A stretch of 64,000 nucleotides of DNA, from positions 1 to 64,000 of the forward strand of contig NZ_CAURPW010000010.1 in assembly GCF_963526985.1 (NCBI RefSeq), written 5' to 3'. Shown here one piece after another: positions 24,655 to 32,719 of this stretch (position 1 is its first letter; the number at the start of each line of letters is the position of its first letter). The notes below the pieces were generated by a model that saw only the letters and a program-made list of their open reading frames with translations, was not told the DNA's origin and did no database searches. A program made the translations under genes and the position numbers. This DNA comes from an uncultured Campylobacter sp. GTDB lineage: Bacteria > Campylobacterota > Campylobacteria > Campylobacterales > Campylobacteraceae.

Positions 24655-25191
24655 TTACTTCTTAGATGTCTTACCGGCTTTGCGGATGATGCGCTCTTCT
24701 ACGTATTTAACGCCTTTGCCCTTATACGGTTCAGGCGGTCTATACGCCCTGACTTGAGCCGCGATCTGACCGACCACTTGCTTATCGTCGCCTTTGATAG
24801 TTATGATGTTTTTCTCTACGCTGATTTCAACGCCTTTTGGCACTTCGTGATTTATTGGATGAGAAAATCCTAAAGTAAGCTCAAGCACTTGGCCTTTAGC
24901 AGCGGCTTTGTAACCGACTCCGTTGATCTCAAGCTGACGAACGAAACCTTTTGTGATGCCGATGACGATATTGTTTGCAAGCGCTCTATAGGTGCCCCAG
25001 TAGGCTCTATCTTGTCTCTCGCCGCTCTTTGGAGAAAATACTATGTGAGCATCTTCGACTTTAACATCTACGTGCCCTTTTGTGTCAAGCTCTTTTAAAT
25101 GAGCGCCTTTTTTAAATTTAAGGACGTTGCCTTCTACGCTGACCTCTACTCCGCTTGGAATAGCTATCGGCTGTTTTCCTATACGTGACAT
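24655..25191 (-). CDS. rplF: 50S ribosomal protein L6
   Basis: 178 residues with MSRIGKQPIAIPSGV at the start and the conserved C-terminal YRPPEPYKGKGVKYVEERIIRKAGK. Normally follows rpsH directly; here its start is 567 bases after the rpsH stop, so a promoter or long leader in the gap may matter. AAAAAGGAAAAAA precedes the ATG. Confidence 0.97.
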   Translation of the reverse strand: MSRIGKQPIAIPSGVEVSVEGNVLKFKKGAHLKELDTKGHVDVKVEDAHIVFSPKSGERQDRAYWGTYRALANNIVIGITKGFVRQLEINGVGYKAAAKGQVLELTLGFSHPINHEVPKGVEISVEKNIITIKGDDKQVVGQIAAQVRAYRPPEPYKGKGVKYVEERIIRKAGKTSKK

Positions 25192-25758
25192 TTTTTTCCT
25201 TTTTTACTTGTCTAGGGTATGTCTACTTTTACGAATGGATACCGCAATACCATAAAAATAGAAATGAATCGAAGCGATAAAAAACCGCTTCAAACACTTT
25301 AATTTTCTCGTCAAATTCGACTTACATTTTAGAGTTTCTTTCCAAAATTTAACGTCAAATTTGACATCGTTGTTTTGAAATTTAGCTTTGGCAAATTTGG
25401 GTAAATTTGCAAATCGAGCTAAATTTGGGAAGCTTTTTAAATTTGAGCTTCCGTTTTTAAATTTTATAAATTTGACGGCGGAAGTCTTTCCTAAATTTTA
25501 TAAATTAAGAAAACCCGCTGGTCAAAATTTCGTTTCAAAAATGCAAAAACGATGTCGCAGTTGCAAATACAACAAGCCTATCAGTTCAAACCTTATTCTA
25601 ATGATGTCGAATTGACGTCTTGCTACAAAAACAAGCCTATCAATTCAAACTTCATTTTAAGGATGCAACAACGATGACCCCGCCGGAAATCCGGGAAGCC
25701 TATCGTTTAAGCTTCACTTCAATGATGCGAAAACGATGCCCCACATCGTTTTCGTTCA
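25192..25758. repeat. Non-coding insert with about 60-bp tandem repeats inside the spc operon
   Basis: Between rpsH and rplF, where other bacteria have only a few bases. Starting near 25508, 25574, 25633 and 25696 four imperfect copies of a roughly 60-bp unit occur; the last three share AAGCCTATC followed by TTCAAAC/TTAAGC and ATGATGC...ACGATG (plus strand). The last copy contains a perfect 11-bp hairpin (25728-25738 with 25744-25754, 5-base loop) five bases beyond the rpsH stop. A weaker hairpin GAAGCG/CGCTTC lies at 25271-25291. The block is AAATTT-rich and has no credible gene on either strand. Confidence 0.75.
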
Positions 25759-26154
25759 TTACCACACAGAGCAGAGGATTTCGCCGCCTACGCCAGCTTT
25801 GTGAGCGTCTTCGTTACTCAAAACGCCTTTGCTAGTGCTAACGATGATCGTTCCGTAGCCGTTTTTAAATCTCTTGATCTCGTCTTTTCCCTTATAAACG
25901 CGGCGACCCGGGCTTGATACGCGCTTAAGCTCGTTAATCACGCTTCTGCCATGCTCGTCGTATTTTAGAACTACGTTTATAAATTTCTTTTTATCTTCTT
26001 CTACGACGTTGTAGCTCTCGATATAGCCTTTAGCCGCAAGGATAGATAAAGTAGCCTCGACGACGTTTGAATGAAGAAGCTTCGTAGTCTCGAGTCTTCT
26101 CATTGCGGCGTTTCTAATGCGAGTTAGTCCGTCTGAAATTAAGTCGTTTAACAT
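25759..26154 (-). CDS. rpsH: 30S ribosomal protein S8
   Basis: 131 residues: MLNDLISDGLTRIRNAAMRR, RVSSPGRRVYKGKDEI and the end GTIIVSTSKGVLSNEDAHKAGVGGEILCSVW are diagnostic. Central 16S rRNA binder and, in E. coli, autoregulator of spc. A perfect hairpin begins five bases after its stop. Confidence 0.98.
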   Translation of the reverse strand: MLNDLISDGLTRIRNAAMRRLETTKLLHSNVVEATLSILAAKGYIESYNVVEEDKKKFINVVLKYDEHGRSVINELKRVSSPGRRVYKGKDEIKRFKNGYGTIIVSTSKGVLSNEDAHKAGVGGEILCSVW

Positions 26155-26163
26155 TTCTCTTCC

Positions 26164-26349
26164 TTACCAGCTTGCTTTTTTTAGACCCGGGATTAGTCCC
26201 TCGTTAGCCATTTTTCTTAGGCATACGCGGCAAATTCCAAAATCTTTATAAACCGAATGCGGACGACCGCAAATTTGGCATCTCGTATAGCCGCGAACTG
26301 TAAATTTAGGCTTTCTGGCAGCCTTTGCTATCATTGATTTTTTTGCCAT
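26164..26349 (-). CDS. rpsZ: 30S ribosomal protein S14, zinc-binding type
   Basis: 61 residues from MAKKSMIAKAARKPKF, with CQICGRPHSVYKDFGICRVCLRK supplying two CxxC zinc pairs: the short Zn (type Z) form of S14. The longer upstream frame is not needed, since AAAGGAAAG precedes this ATG, which lies one base past the rplE stop. Often also named rpsN. Confidence 0.97.
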   Translation of the reverse strand: MAKKSMIAKAARKPKFTVRGYTRCQICGRPHSVYKDFGICRVCLRKMANEGLIPGLKKASW

Positions 26350-26350
26350 A

Positions 26351-26896
26351 TTACTTTCCTTTCGCAAACGGCAAACCAAATAGCTCAAGCAATTTGAATG
26401 CCTCTTTGTCGCTGTTTGTCGTCGTGACTATAACTATATTCATACCGTGAGTGCGTAAAATCTTATCGTACTCGACCTCCGGGAACATTAGCTGTTCGTC
26501 AAGGCCGAAGTTGTAGTTTCCGCGTCCGTCAAAACCGTCTTTTGGAAGGCCCCTAAAGTCCTTAACTCTCGGTAGCGCGATAGAGATTAGCTTGTCTAAA
26601 AACGCAAACATATTCTCTTTTCTAAGCGTTACTTTTACGCCGACAGGGAACCCCTCGCGCACTTTAAAGCCCGCAACCGATTTTTTAGCATCGGTAACAA
26701 CAGCTTTTTGTCCTGCGATTAGAGAAATAGTATCGGCGATGTTTTGAAGTTGCTTTTGATCTTTAGCCGATTCGCCAGCGCCTACGCTTATCACGATCTT
26801 TTCGATCGCAGGGATTAGCATAGGATTTTTGATGTCGAATTCTTTAGCCAAAGCAGGCTTTACGACCTCGTTATATTTAGCTTTTAATCTATTCAT
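26351..26896 (-). CDS. rplE: 50S ribosomal protein L5
   Basis: 181 residues with MNRLKAKYNEVVKPALAKEF, KSVAGFKVREGFPVGVKVTLR and FRGLPKDGFDGRGNYNFGL. Binds 5S rRNA and contacts S13 across the subunit interface. Starts two bases after rplX. Confidence 0.98.
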   Translation of the reverse strand: MNRLKAKYNEVVKPALAKEFDIKNPMLIPAIEKIVISVGAGESAKDQKQLQNIADTISLIAGQKAVVTDAKKSVAGFKVREGFPVGVKVTLRKENMFAFLDKLISIALPRVKDFRGLPKDGFDGRGNYNFGLDEQLMFPEVEYDKILRTHGMNIVIVTTTNSDKEAFKLLELFGLPFAKGK

Positions 26897-26898
26897 TT

Positions 26899-27135
26899 TC
26901 AGCCCTCAACTTTTGCAACGTTTGAGATATCAATAGGCATCTCTTTATTGATAAAGCCGCCGTTTGGGGTTTTTTCGCTAGGTTTTATAGCTTTTTTAGC
27001 TACCTTGCAGCCCTCGACGATGACTTGTCCTTTTTTGGCTAGGACGGATAAAATTTTACCTGTTTTACCTTTGTCGTCGCCTGCGATGATCTTAACGGTA
27101 TCGCCTTTTTTTACTTTAAATTTAACGTTAGCCAT
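26899..27135 (-). CDS. rplX: 50S ribosomal protein L24
   Basis: 78 residues, KOW-domain protein: VKKGDTVKIIAGDDKGKTGKIL followed by VEGCKVAKKAIKPS. Initiates large-subunit assembly. One-base overlap with rplN. Shorter than E. coli L24 (104) because the C-terminal loop is reduced. Confidence 0.97.
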   Translation of the reverse strand: MANVKFKVKKGDTVKIIAGDDKGKTGKILSVLAKKGQVIVEGCKVAKKAIKPSEKTPNGGFINKEMPIDISNVAKVEG

Positions 27136-27503
27136 TATAACACCTCCGGAGCAAGCGAAACGATTTTCATAAAGTTAGCGTATCTAACCTCACGGCCGAC
27201 CGGTCCAAAGATACGAGTACCGATAGGCTCGCGTTTGTTATCTAGGATGACGGCTGCGTTTTCGTCGAAGCGGATTAGCGAGCCGTTATCTCTTTGAACC
27301 TCTTTTTTAGTTCTAACGACGACTGCTTTTACCACTTGACCTTTTTTGATCTTACCGTTTGGAAGCGCCTTTTTGACCGAGCAGATGATAACGTCGCCAA
27401 GCGTCGCGTATCTTCTCTTGCTGCCGCCCAAAACTTTAATGCACATTAGCTCTTTCGCGCCGCTATTATCGGCGACCGTAAGCCTCGTAAAAGATTGTAT
27501 CAT
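27135..27503 (-). CDS. rplN: 50S ribosomal protein L14
   Basis: 122 residues with MIQSFTRLTVADNSGAKELMCIKVLGG and the end IFGPVGREVRYANFMKIVSLAPEVL, the family signatures. One-base overlaps with rpsQ and rplX. Confidence 0.98.
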   Translation of the reverse strand: MIQSFTRLTVADNSGAKELMCIKVLGGSKRRYATLGDVIICSVKKALPNGKIKKGQVVKAVVVRTKKEVQRDNGSLIRFDENAAVILDNKREPIGTRIFGPVGREVRYANFMKIVSLAPEVL

Positions 27504-27754
27504 TACTCAACCCCCGTCGCTAAAATAGTCTTTAAGCGGAAAGATTTTCTCGCGCTTAGCGGTCTGCATTCGATAGCTACGACAGTATCGCCCGCTTTAG
27601 TTTCGTTCTTTTCGTCGTGAATCATATATTTTTTAAAGCGTTTTACGAATTTGTGGTATCTTGGGTGCATAACGCGTCTCTCAACCAAAATCGTAGCCGT
27701 CTTATCGCCGGCCTTTTGTAAAACGACACCTTGAATTTCTCTTTTTAATGCCAT
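27503..27754 (-). CDS. rpsQ: 30S ribosomal protein S17
   Basis: 83 residues, OB-fold: KREIQGVVLQKAGDKTATILVERRVMHPRYHKFVKRFKKY and VVAIECRPLSARKSFRL. Follows rpmC after ten bases. Confidence 0.98.
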   Translation of the reverse strand: MALKREIQGVVLQKAGDKTATILVERRVMHPRYHKFVKRFKKYMIHDEKNETKAGDTVVAIECRPLSARKSFRLKTILATGVE

Positions 27755-27764
27755 TTCTCACCCC

Positions 27765-27950
27765 TTACTTTGAAGCGCTAATTGCAGTGTTGATTTGCGC
27801 TATTTCCTTACGGACGGCGCGAATCTCGTTAGGGTTGCTTAGCTGCATGGTTTTTAGCTTTTGTCTTAAAGTAAATAAAAGCACCTTTTTCTCTTTCAAT
27901 AACGCGTTAAGTTCTGCAACGCTTTTGTCTTTAATATCAGTATATTTCAT
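27765..27950 (-). CDS. rpmC: 50S ribosomal protein L29
   Basis: 61 residues from the ATG at 27950 (MKYTDIKDKSVAEL), two-helix protein near the exit tunnel. A GTG two codons upstream is an alternative start. The gene overlaps the end of rplP by 14 bases. LFTLRQKLKTMQLSNPNEIRAVRKEIAQI is the conserved helical region. Confidence 0.95.
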   Translation of the reverse strand: MKYTDIKDKSVAELNALLKEKKVLLFTLRQKLKTMQLSNPNEIRAVRKEIAQINTAISASK

Positions 27951-28362
27951 TTTCACTCTCTCGCGTTACGATTTTAGTCTTAAACGGAAGTTTGTGGATG
28001 GCTAGAGTTAGAGCTTCGCGCGCTAATTCCTCATCTACGCCCGCCATTTCGACTATTATACGACCTGGTTTTATATTCATAACCCACTCTTCGACTCCGG
28101 CTTTACCTTTACCCATACGAGTTTGTAGAGGTTTTTTGGTTAGCGGCTTATCCGGGAAAACTCTGATCCAAGTTTTAGCCTGGCGTTTTACGTGGCGGGT
28201 TAGAGCCACACGAGCCGCTTCGATTTGGCGCGAATTTACGCGGCCCGCTTCTACGGCTTTTATTCCGATCTCGCCCATAGCAAGATCAGCGCCGCGAGTA
28301 GCTTTACCGCGGTTTCTGCCTTTCATCTGTTTGCGAAATTTAGTTCGTTTTGGCATCAACAT
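27937..28362 (-). CDS. rplP: 50S ribosomal protein L16
   Basis: 141 residues starting MLMPKRTKFRKQMKGRNRG, with the conserved RVFPDKPLTKKPLQTRMGKGKAGVEEW loop that reaches the peptidyl-transferase region. AGAGGT precedes the ATG. Starts two bases after rpsC. Confidence 0.98.
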   Translation of the reverse strand: MLMPKRTKFRKQMKGRNRGKATRGADLAMGEIGIKAVEAGRVNSRQIEAARVALTRHVKRQAKTWIRVFPDKPLTKKPLQTRMGKGKAGVEEWVMNIKPGRIIVEMAGVDEELAREALTLAIHKLPFKTKIVTRESENEIY

Positions 28363-28364
28363 GA

Positions 28365-29066
28365 TTATTTACCTCTTCTTGCTCTGCGCGGTTTTTTATC
28401 GGCTTTTTCTTCTTCGTTCTTTTCAGGTTGAACGCCTTTTTGAAGAACCTCGCCTTTAAATATCCACACTTTTATACCTATGTTTCCATAAGTCGTATGC
28501 GCTTCGGCAACGCCGTAATCGATCTTAGCTCTTAGAGTGTGAAGCGGAACGCGACCCTCTAAGTACCACTCGGTTCTAGCGATCTCAGCGCCGCCAAGAC
28601 GTCCTGCAACTGAAATTTTGATACCTTTAGCGCCTGATTTTTGAGCGCCTTGGATAACTTTTTTCATCGCGCGTCTAAATGCAACGCGTTTTTCAAGCTG
28701 CATTGCTACGTTTTCCGCAGCTAGCTGAGCCGAAGCTTGAGCTTTTCTTTCTTCTTTGATATTTACGTTTACTTCTTTGTTGATCAGCTTTTGGATGTCC
28801 TCTTTAAGCTTCTCTACGTCAGAGCCCTTTTTGCCGATGATAATACCAGGGCGAGCTGCTACGACGGTTACGCGAATTTTCTTAGCGGTTCTCTCGATCA
28901 AAATTTGAGAAACGCCCGCGTAGTAAAGTTTCTTTTTCAAGAAAGCGCGAATTTTGTAGTCTTCGCCGATATTTTCAGCCAAAGTTCCTTTAGCAGGAAA
29001 CCATCTTGACTCCCAGTTGCGGTTTATTCCTAGTCTTAGACCTATCGGATTTACTTTCTGACCCAT
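28365..29066 (-). CDS. rpsC: 30S ribosomal protein S3
   Basis: 233 residues: MGQKVNPIGLRLGINRNWESRWF, KH domain with PGIIIGKKGSDVEKL, then RVAFRRAMKKVIQGA and GAEIARTEWYLEGRVPLHTLRAKIDYG. The tail is Lys/Glu/Arg-rich. Forms the mRNA entry tunnel with S4 and S5. Confidence 0.98.
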   Translation of the reverse strand: MGQKVNPIGLRLGINRNWESRWFPAKGTLAENIGEDYKIRAFLKKKLYYAGVSQILIERTAKKIRVTVVAARPGIIIGKKGSDVEKLKEDIQKLINKEVNVNIKEERKAQASAQLAAENVAMQLEKRVAFRRAMKKVIQGAQKSGAKGIKISVAGRLGGAEIARTEWYLEGRVPLHTLRAKIDYGVAEAHTTYGNIGIKVWIFKGEVLQKGVQPEKNEEEKADKKPRRARRGK

Positions 29067-29067
29067 A

Positions 29068-29400
29068 TTACGCTTCCTTCTTTTCAGGTTTAGATACTTC
29101 TACTAAGATATGAGAAGTCGGTTTGCGGATTCTGCTTGCGCTTCCTCTCGCTCGCGGTCTAAATCTTTTTAATACTGGGCCCGCATCCACGCGGCAGCTT
29201 GTCACGACAACCTCTTCGGGCTCGAATCCGCCGTTAGCTACCGCAGAGCTGATAGCCGTAGCGATAAATTTGGCGCCGCGGTTTGGCATAAAGCTAAGGC
29301 TGGCTAGCGCAAATTCTGCGTTCATGCCTTGTACTTCTCTTGCGATTAGTCTAGCTTTAGTCGGAGATAATCTTACGAATTTAATAACTGATTTGCTCAT
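29068..29400 (-). CDS. rplV: 50S ribosomal protein L22
   Basis: 110 residues with VRLSPTKARLIAREVQGMNAEFA and the beta-hairpin end RPRARGSASRIRKPTSHILVEV, which lines the exit tunnel and is a macrolide-resistance site in other bacteria. Unremarkable sequence. Confidence 0.97.
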   Translation of the reverse strand: MSKSVIKFVRLSPTKARLIAREVQGMNAEFALASLSFMPNRGAKFIATAISSAVANGGFEPEEVVVTSCRVDAGPVLKRFRPRARGSASRIRKPTSHILVEVSKPEKKEA

Positions 29401-29409
29401 CTTATCCCC

Positions 29410-29691
29410 TTACTTACCGATTTTCTTTTGCACTGAGCCTTTGTGACCCTTAAATGTGCGCGTAGGAGCAAATTCGCCTAGTTTATATCCGATGTGGTTT
29501 TCCGTAACGTATACTGGAATGAAGCTCTTGCCGTTATGAACGTTAAACGTTAGGCCTATCATTTCAGGCACTATCGTGCTGCGTCTAGACCATGTTTTTA
29601 TCGGCTTGTTGTCATTAGCTTTTTTAGCGGCAACGACTTTTTTCATTACATGCTCATCGACAAAAGGTCCTTTTTTGAGTGATCTTGCCAT
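29410..29691 (-). CDS. rpsS: 30S ribosomal protein S19
   Basis: 93 residues: MARSLKKGPFVDEHVMKKV, TWSRRSTIVPEMIGLTFNVHNGK and KLGEFAPTRTFKGHKG. Head protein that binds with S13. Two-base gap from rplB. Confidence 0.98.
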   Translation of the reverse strand: MARSLKKGPFVDEHVMKKVVAAKKANDNKPIKTWSRRSTIVPEMIGLTFNVHNGKSFIPVYVTENHIGYKLGEFAPTRTFKGHKGSVQKKIGK

Positions 29692-29693
29692 CT

Positions 29694-30524
29694 CTATTTA
29701 CCTTTCCTTCTTGAAATTATAAGCTTATCGCTAGCCTTCTTGCGGCGAGTCTTAGCACCTTTGGTCGGTTTACCCCATGGAGTAACAGGATGACGGCCTG
29801 AGTTTTTCTTGCCCTCACCACCGCCGTGTGGGTGATCTACCGGGTTCATCGCTGAGCCGCGAGTTTGAGGACGGATACCTCTGTGGCGATTACGTCCAGC
29901 TTTACCGATAGTTACGTTCGCCCAATCTTCGTTACCTACTACGCCGATACTAGCCATGCACTCTGCAAGTACTTGTCTCATCTCGCCGCTTGGCAAGCGA
30001 AGCATTACGTATTTTTCCTCTTTACCCATTAGCTGAGCATAACCGCCGGCTGAACGAGCCATCTGAGCGCCCTTGCCCGGTTTTAGCTCCACGTTGTGTA
30101 CGATGGTACCAACCGGGATGTTTCTTAGTTTCATCGCGTTACCGGGTTTTATGTCTAGGCCTGCCTCTGCTGCTGCTACGACATCGCCGACGTTTAGTCC
30201 GTTTGGTCTGATGATATAGCGTTTCTCGCCGTCTTTATAAGCGATAAGCGCGATGCGGCAGTTTCTGTTCGGATCGTACTCGATGGCTTCGACCTTGCCT
30301 TCGATACCGAATTTGCGGCGTTTAAAGTCGATGATTCTATAAAGTTTCTTCGCTCCGCCTTCTTTATGTCTAGAAGTTATTCTTCCGTTATTATTTCTAC
30401 CGCCACTTACAGGGATTTTTACAAGCAAGCTTCTCACGCTAGGTTTAGCAGTGATGTCCTCGCTTGATAAGCCCGTCATAAATCTGCGGCTAGGTGTATA
30501 AGGTTTATAGGTTTTTATCGCCAT
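29694..30524 (-). CDS. rplB: 50S ribosomal protein L2
   Basis: 276 residues with YKPYTPSRRFMTGL, GRNNNGRITSRHKEGGAKKLYR and the conserved C-terminal GSAMNPVDHPHGGGEGKKN containing the histidine important for peptidyl transfer. Single-base gap from rplW. Confidence 0.98.
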   Translation of the reverse strand: MAIKTYKPYTPSRRFMTGLSSEDITAKPSVRSLLVKIPVSGGRNNNGRITSRHKEGGAKKLYRIIDFKRRKFGIEGKVEAIEYDPNRNCRIALIAYKDGEKRYIIRPNGLNVGDVVAAAEAGLDIKPGNAMKLRNIPVGTIVHNVELKPGKGAQMARSAGGYAQLMGKEEKYVMLRLPSGEMRQVLAECMASIGVVGNEDWANVTIGKAGRNRHRGIRPQTRGSAMNPVDHPHGGGEGKKNSGRHPVTPWGKPTKGAKTRRKKASDKLIISRRKGK

Positions 30525-30525
30525 C

Positions 30526-30807
30526 TTACGCCTCCGTGTTTTCTAGGCTTGAGCCTTCAGGCAACTTAACGTAAAATTTCTTTATCTCGCTTCGTTGTCC
30601 TTCTCTCCCTTTGAAACGCTTAACTTTTCCGTCGATTCTAAGCGAATTTACGCGAAGCGGCGTTACTCCAAAATACTCTTTCAAAATTTCTTTCAGCCTG
30701 TTTTTAGTCATCTTAGGCGAAGTTTGTATGACGACCACGCCTTGCTCTTGAAGACCGAGAGTTTTTTCCGTATATAAAATCGTTTTGATATCAGTTATAT
30801 CTGCCAT
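30526..30807 (-). CDS. rplW: 50S ribosomal protein L23
   Basis: 93 residues; TEKTLGLQEQGVVVIQTSPKMTKNRLKEILKEYFGV and VKRFKGREGQRSEIKKFYVKL fit L23, the docking site for trigger factor and SRP at the tunnel exit. Follows rplD by one base. Confidence 0.96.
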   Translation of the reverse strand: MADITDIKTILYTEKTLGLQEQGVVVIQTSPKMTKNRLKEILKEYFGVTPLRVNSLRIDGKVKRFKGREGQRSEIKKFYVKLPEGSSLENTEA

Positions 30808-30808
30808 T

Positions 30809-31423
30809 TCAGCCCTCTTTTATTATAGATTCAAGTGCGGCCTTCTCGATAACGACGGCACCGTAAGTCGCCACTAAATAAGCGTTTATCTCACTCGCAT
30901 CGATTAGATAGCAGTTTGATAAATTTCTAAACGCCAATAGCGTGTTGTCGTCAAGCAGATCTTTTACGACCAAAGCGTCTCTCAAATTTAACGCGCTGAT
31001 TACTTTAGCTGCGTCTTTAGTCTTGCCGCTTGCGATCTCTATGCTATCTACCGCGAAAATTTTACCCGCGTTAGCTTTTTCGTTTAGCGCGAACTCAAGC
31101 GCCAATCTTTTTTGCTTTTTATTGACCTTTTGGAAATAGTTTCGCTCGTTGCTCGGACCAAACGCCACTGCACCGCCTACCCAGACGTTAGTTCTGGTTG
31201 AGCCAGCTCTAGCGCCGCCGCGACCCTTTTGTCTCCACGGTTTTTTACCGCCGCCGCTCACTTCAGATCGACCCTTTGTATGAGCCGAATTTGAACGCAT
31301 ACCGGACAAATAAGACTTAACGTAAAGATATAGGTTGTGCGGGTTAATCTCAGCGTAATTAGCCGGTAGATCAAGCTCGCTAGCTTTTTGTAATTTTTCG
31401 TTTAATACGCAAACTTTACTCAT
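30809..31423 (-). CDS. rplD: 50S ribosomal protein L4
   Basis: 204 residues; the tunnel loop KPWRQKGRGGARAGSTRTNVWVGGAVAFGP is conserved. In E. coli L4 controls the S10 operon by attenuation; no such leader was identified here. The ATG overlaps the rplC stop (ATGA). Confidence 0.97.
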   Translation of the reverse strand: MSKVCVLNEKLQKASELDLPANYAEINPHNLYLYVKSYLSGMRSNSAHTKGRSEVSGGGKKPWRQKGRGGARAGSTRTNVWVGGAVAFGPSNERNYFQKVNKKQKRLALEFALNEKANAGKIFAVDSIEIASGKTKDAAKVISALNLRDALVVKDLLDDNTLLAFRNLSNCYLIDASEINAYLVATYGAVVIEKAALESIIKEG

Positions 31424-31998
31424 TTTACTATCCTTATTCTGCCCATTGCGCCGTTATAGCCAGCGACGCTGCCTTTTAAAACCAAAATTCCGTTTTCGGC
31501 GTCAAAGCTTACGATCTCGTTTTTAACGGTAACTTTTTCGTTTCCGGCGTGTCCGGCCATTTTCATACCAGGCTGAACGCGTCCCGGCCACTCGCGGTTA
31601 CCGATAGAGCCGTGTCTTTTGTGGAAGCGAGAACCGTGACTTTTCGGACCGCCCGCAAAGCCGTGTCTTTTTACGACGCCTTGATAGCCTTTACCTTTTG
31701 AGCTGAAGCTAACTTTTAAAATTTTAGCCGAGCTAAGCGGACTAATATCAAGATCGCCGGCTTCTTTATTGGCGACTTGTAGGGTTGCGAATTTATTAAA
31801 TTCAGCCGTTAGTCCATATTTTTTTTGCTGACCCTCTATGGCTTTATTTTTTGCTTTACCTTTAGCATAAGCTACTATAGCGCAGCCGCATTCGCTCACT
31901 TCGCAAACTTTAGCGTTTACGACCTTTAGAAGCGTAACGGGGATGCTTGGGTTGTTTACCGTTCTGCTCATGCCTATTTTTTCTACGATATATTCCAT
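31420..31998 (-). CDS. rplC: 50S ribosomal protein L3
   Basis: 192 residues; MEYIVEKIGMSRTVN at the start and KGYQGVVKRHGFAGGPKSHGSRFHKRHGSIG in the peptidyl-transferase-near loop. Fourteen bases after rpsJ; overlaps rplD by four bases. Confidence 0.97.
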   Translation of the reverse strand: MEYIVEKIGMSRTVNNPSIPVTLLKVVNAKVCEVSECGCAIVAYAKGKAKNKAIEGQQKKYGLTAEFNKFATLQVANKEAGDLDISPLSSAKILKVSFSSKGKGYQGVVKRHGFAGGPKSHGSRFHKRHGSIGNREWPGRVQPGMKMAGHAGNEKVTVKNEIVSFDAENGILVLKGSVAGYNGAMGRIRIVK

Positions 31999-32012
31999 CT
32001 TTCACCTCGCCT

Positions 32013-32324
32013 TTATTTGCCCATCGCGCGGACTTCGACGTTAACCTCAGGGGCTAAGTCAAGCTTTGTTAGCGAGTCGACGGTATCGGGCGTAGCCGCT
32101 ACGATATCTAGCATTCTAGCGTGAATTCTCATTTCAAACTGCTCGCGTGAGTCTTTGTTGATGTGTGGTGATTTTAAGACCGTGTAGCGTTTGATCTTCG
32201 TAGGCATCGGCACCGGACCTCTGACGTCGGCGCCCGTTCGTTTGACAGCTTCTACTATGGCTGCAACTGTGCGGTCGAGAACTCTATGGTCATAAGCTTT
32301 AAGCTTAAGCCTGATTCTTTCCAT
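32013..32324 (-). CDS. rpsJ: 30S ribosomal protein S10
   Basis: 103 residues: MERIRLKLKAYDHRVLDRTVAAIVEAVKRTGADVRGPVPMPTKIKRYTVLKSPHINKDSREQFE, textbook S10 (also NusE). First gene of the S10-spc cluster. AAGGAAAG precedes the ATG and a full -35/-10 promoter lies about 70 bases upstream. Confidence 0.98.
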   Translation of the reverse strand: MERIRLKLKAYDHRVLDRTVAAIVEAVKRTGADVRGPVPMPTKIKRYTVLKSPHINKDSREQFEMRIHARMLDIVAATPDTVDSLTKLDLAPEVNVEVRAMGK

Positions 32325-32390
32325 TTTCTTTCCTTATGAATAGAACTTGTCGCAAACATACGACACTTCTTACTTATGTAAGAGACTCGG

Positions 32391-32419
32391 ATTTTATCCA
32401 AATGGCTTTTTAAAGTCAA
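32391..32419 (-). promoter_or_regulatory. Vegetative promoter of the S10 operon
   Basis: Minus strand: TTGACT (32414-32419), exactly 17 bases, TAAAAT (32391-32396). A short leader of about 60 bases follows with a small TGTCG/CGACA hairpin. Unusually complete -35 for Campylobacter, in keeping with a highly expressed operon. The rest of the 32.3-32.7 kb gap is AT-rich with a divergent promoter. Confidence 0.8.
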
Positions 32420-32690
32420 TATTTTGAGCGAATTTAGTAAAATTTAATAGATTTATTTCCTTTTTGTAAGGAAGCTTTTGTAAATTTGGCTAAGAATTTG
32501 AAGCGAAATATTTAAATTTGATTTGGGATAAATTTGAGCAGGTTTATTTGGGCACAAATTTGATTCGAATAAAATTTGCCCGTATTTTTATCTCTCAAAT
32601 TTAACGCATTTTCTTTTAGATTTGAGTAATTTTTGATCGTTTTTTTGACATCAAATTTTAGTTATCTTCCTCTTTACAAGGAAACTTTGC

Positions 32691-32696
32691 TATAAT
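32691..32696 (+). promoter_or_regulatory. Extended -10 promoter for the ATPase gene
   Basis: TTTGCTATAATTTT, a perfect TATAAT with TGn extension, 24 bases before the ATG at 32720. Confidence 0.7.
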
Positions 32697-32719
32697 TTTC
32701 CAAATTTTAAAGGCTAAAA

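Noticed and set aside
25508..25758. CRISPR-like array in the spc operon
   Set aside because: Units are about 60 bp and diverged along their whole length, with no conserved repeat separated by unique spacers and no cas genes.
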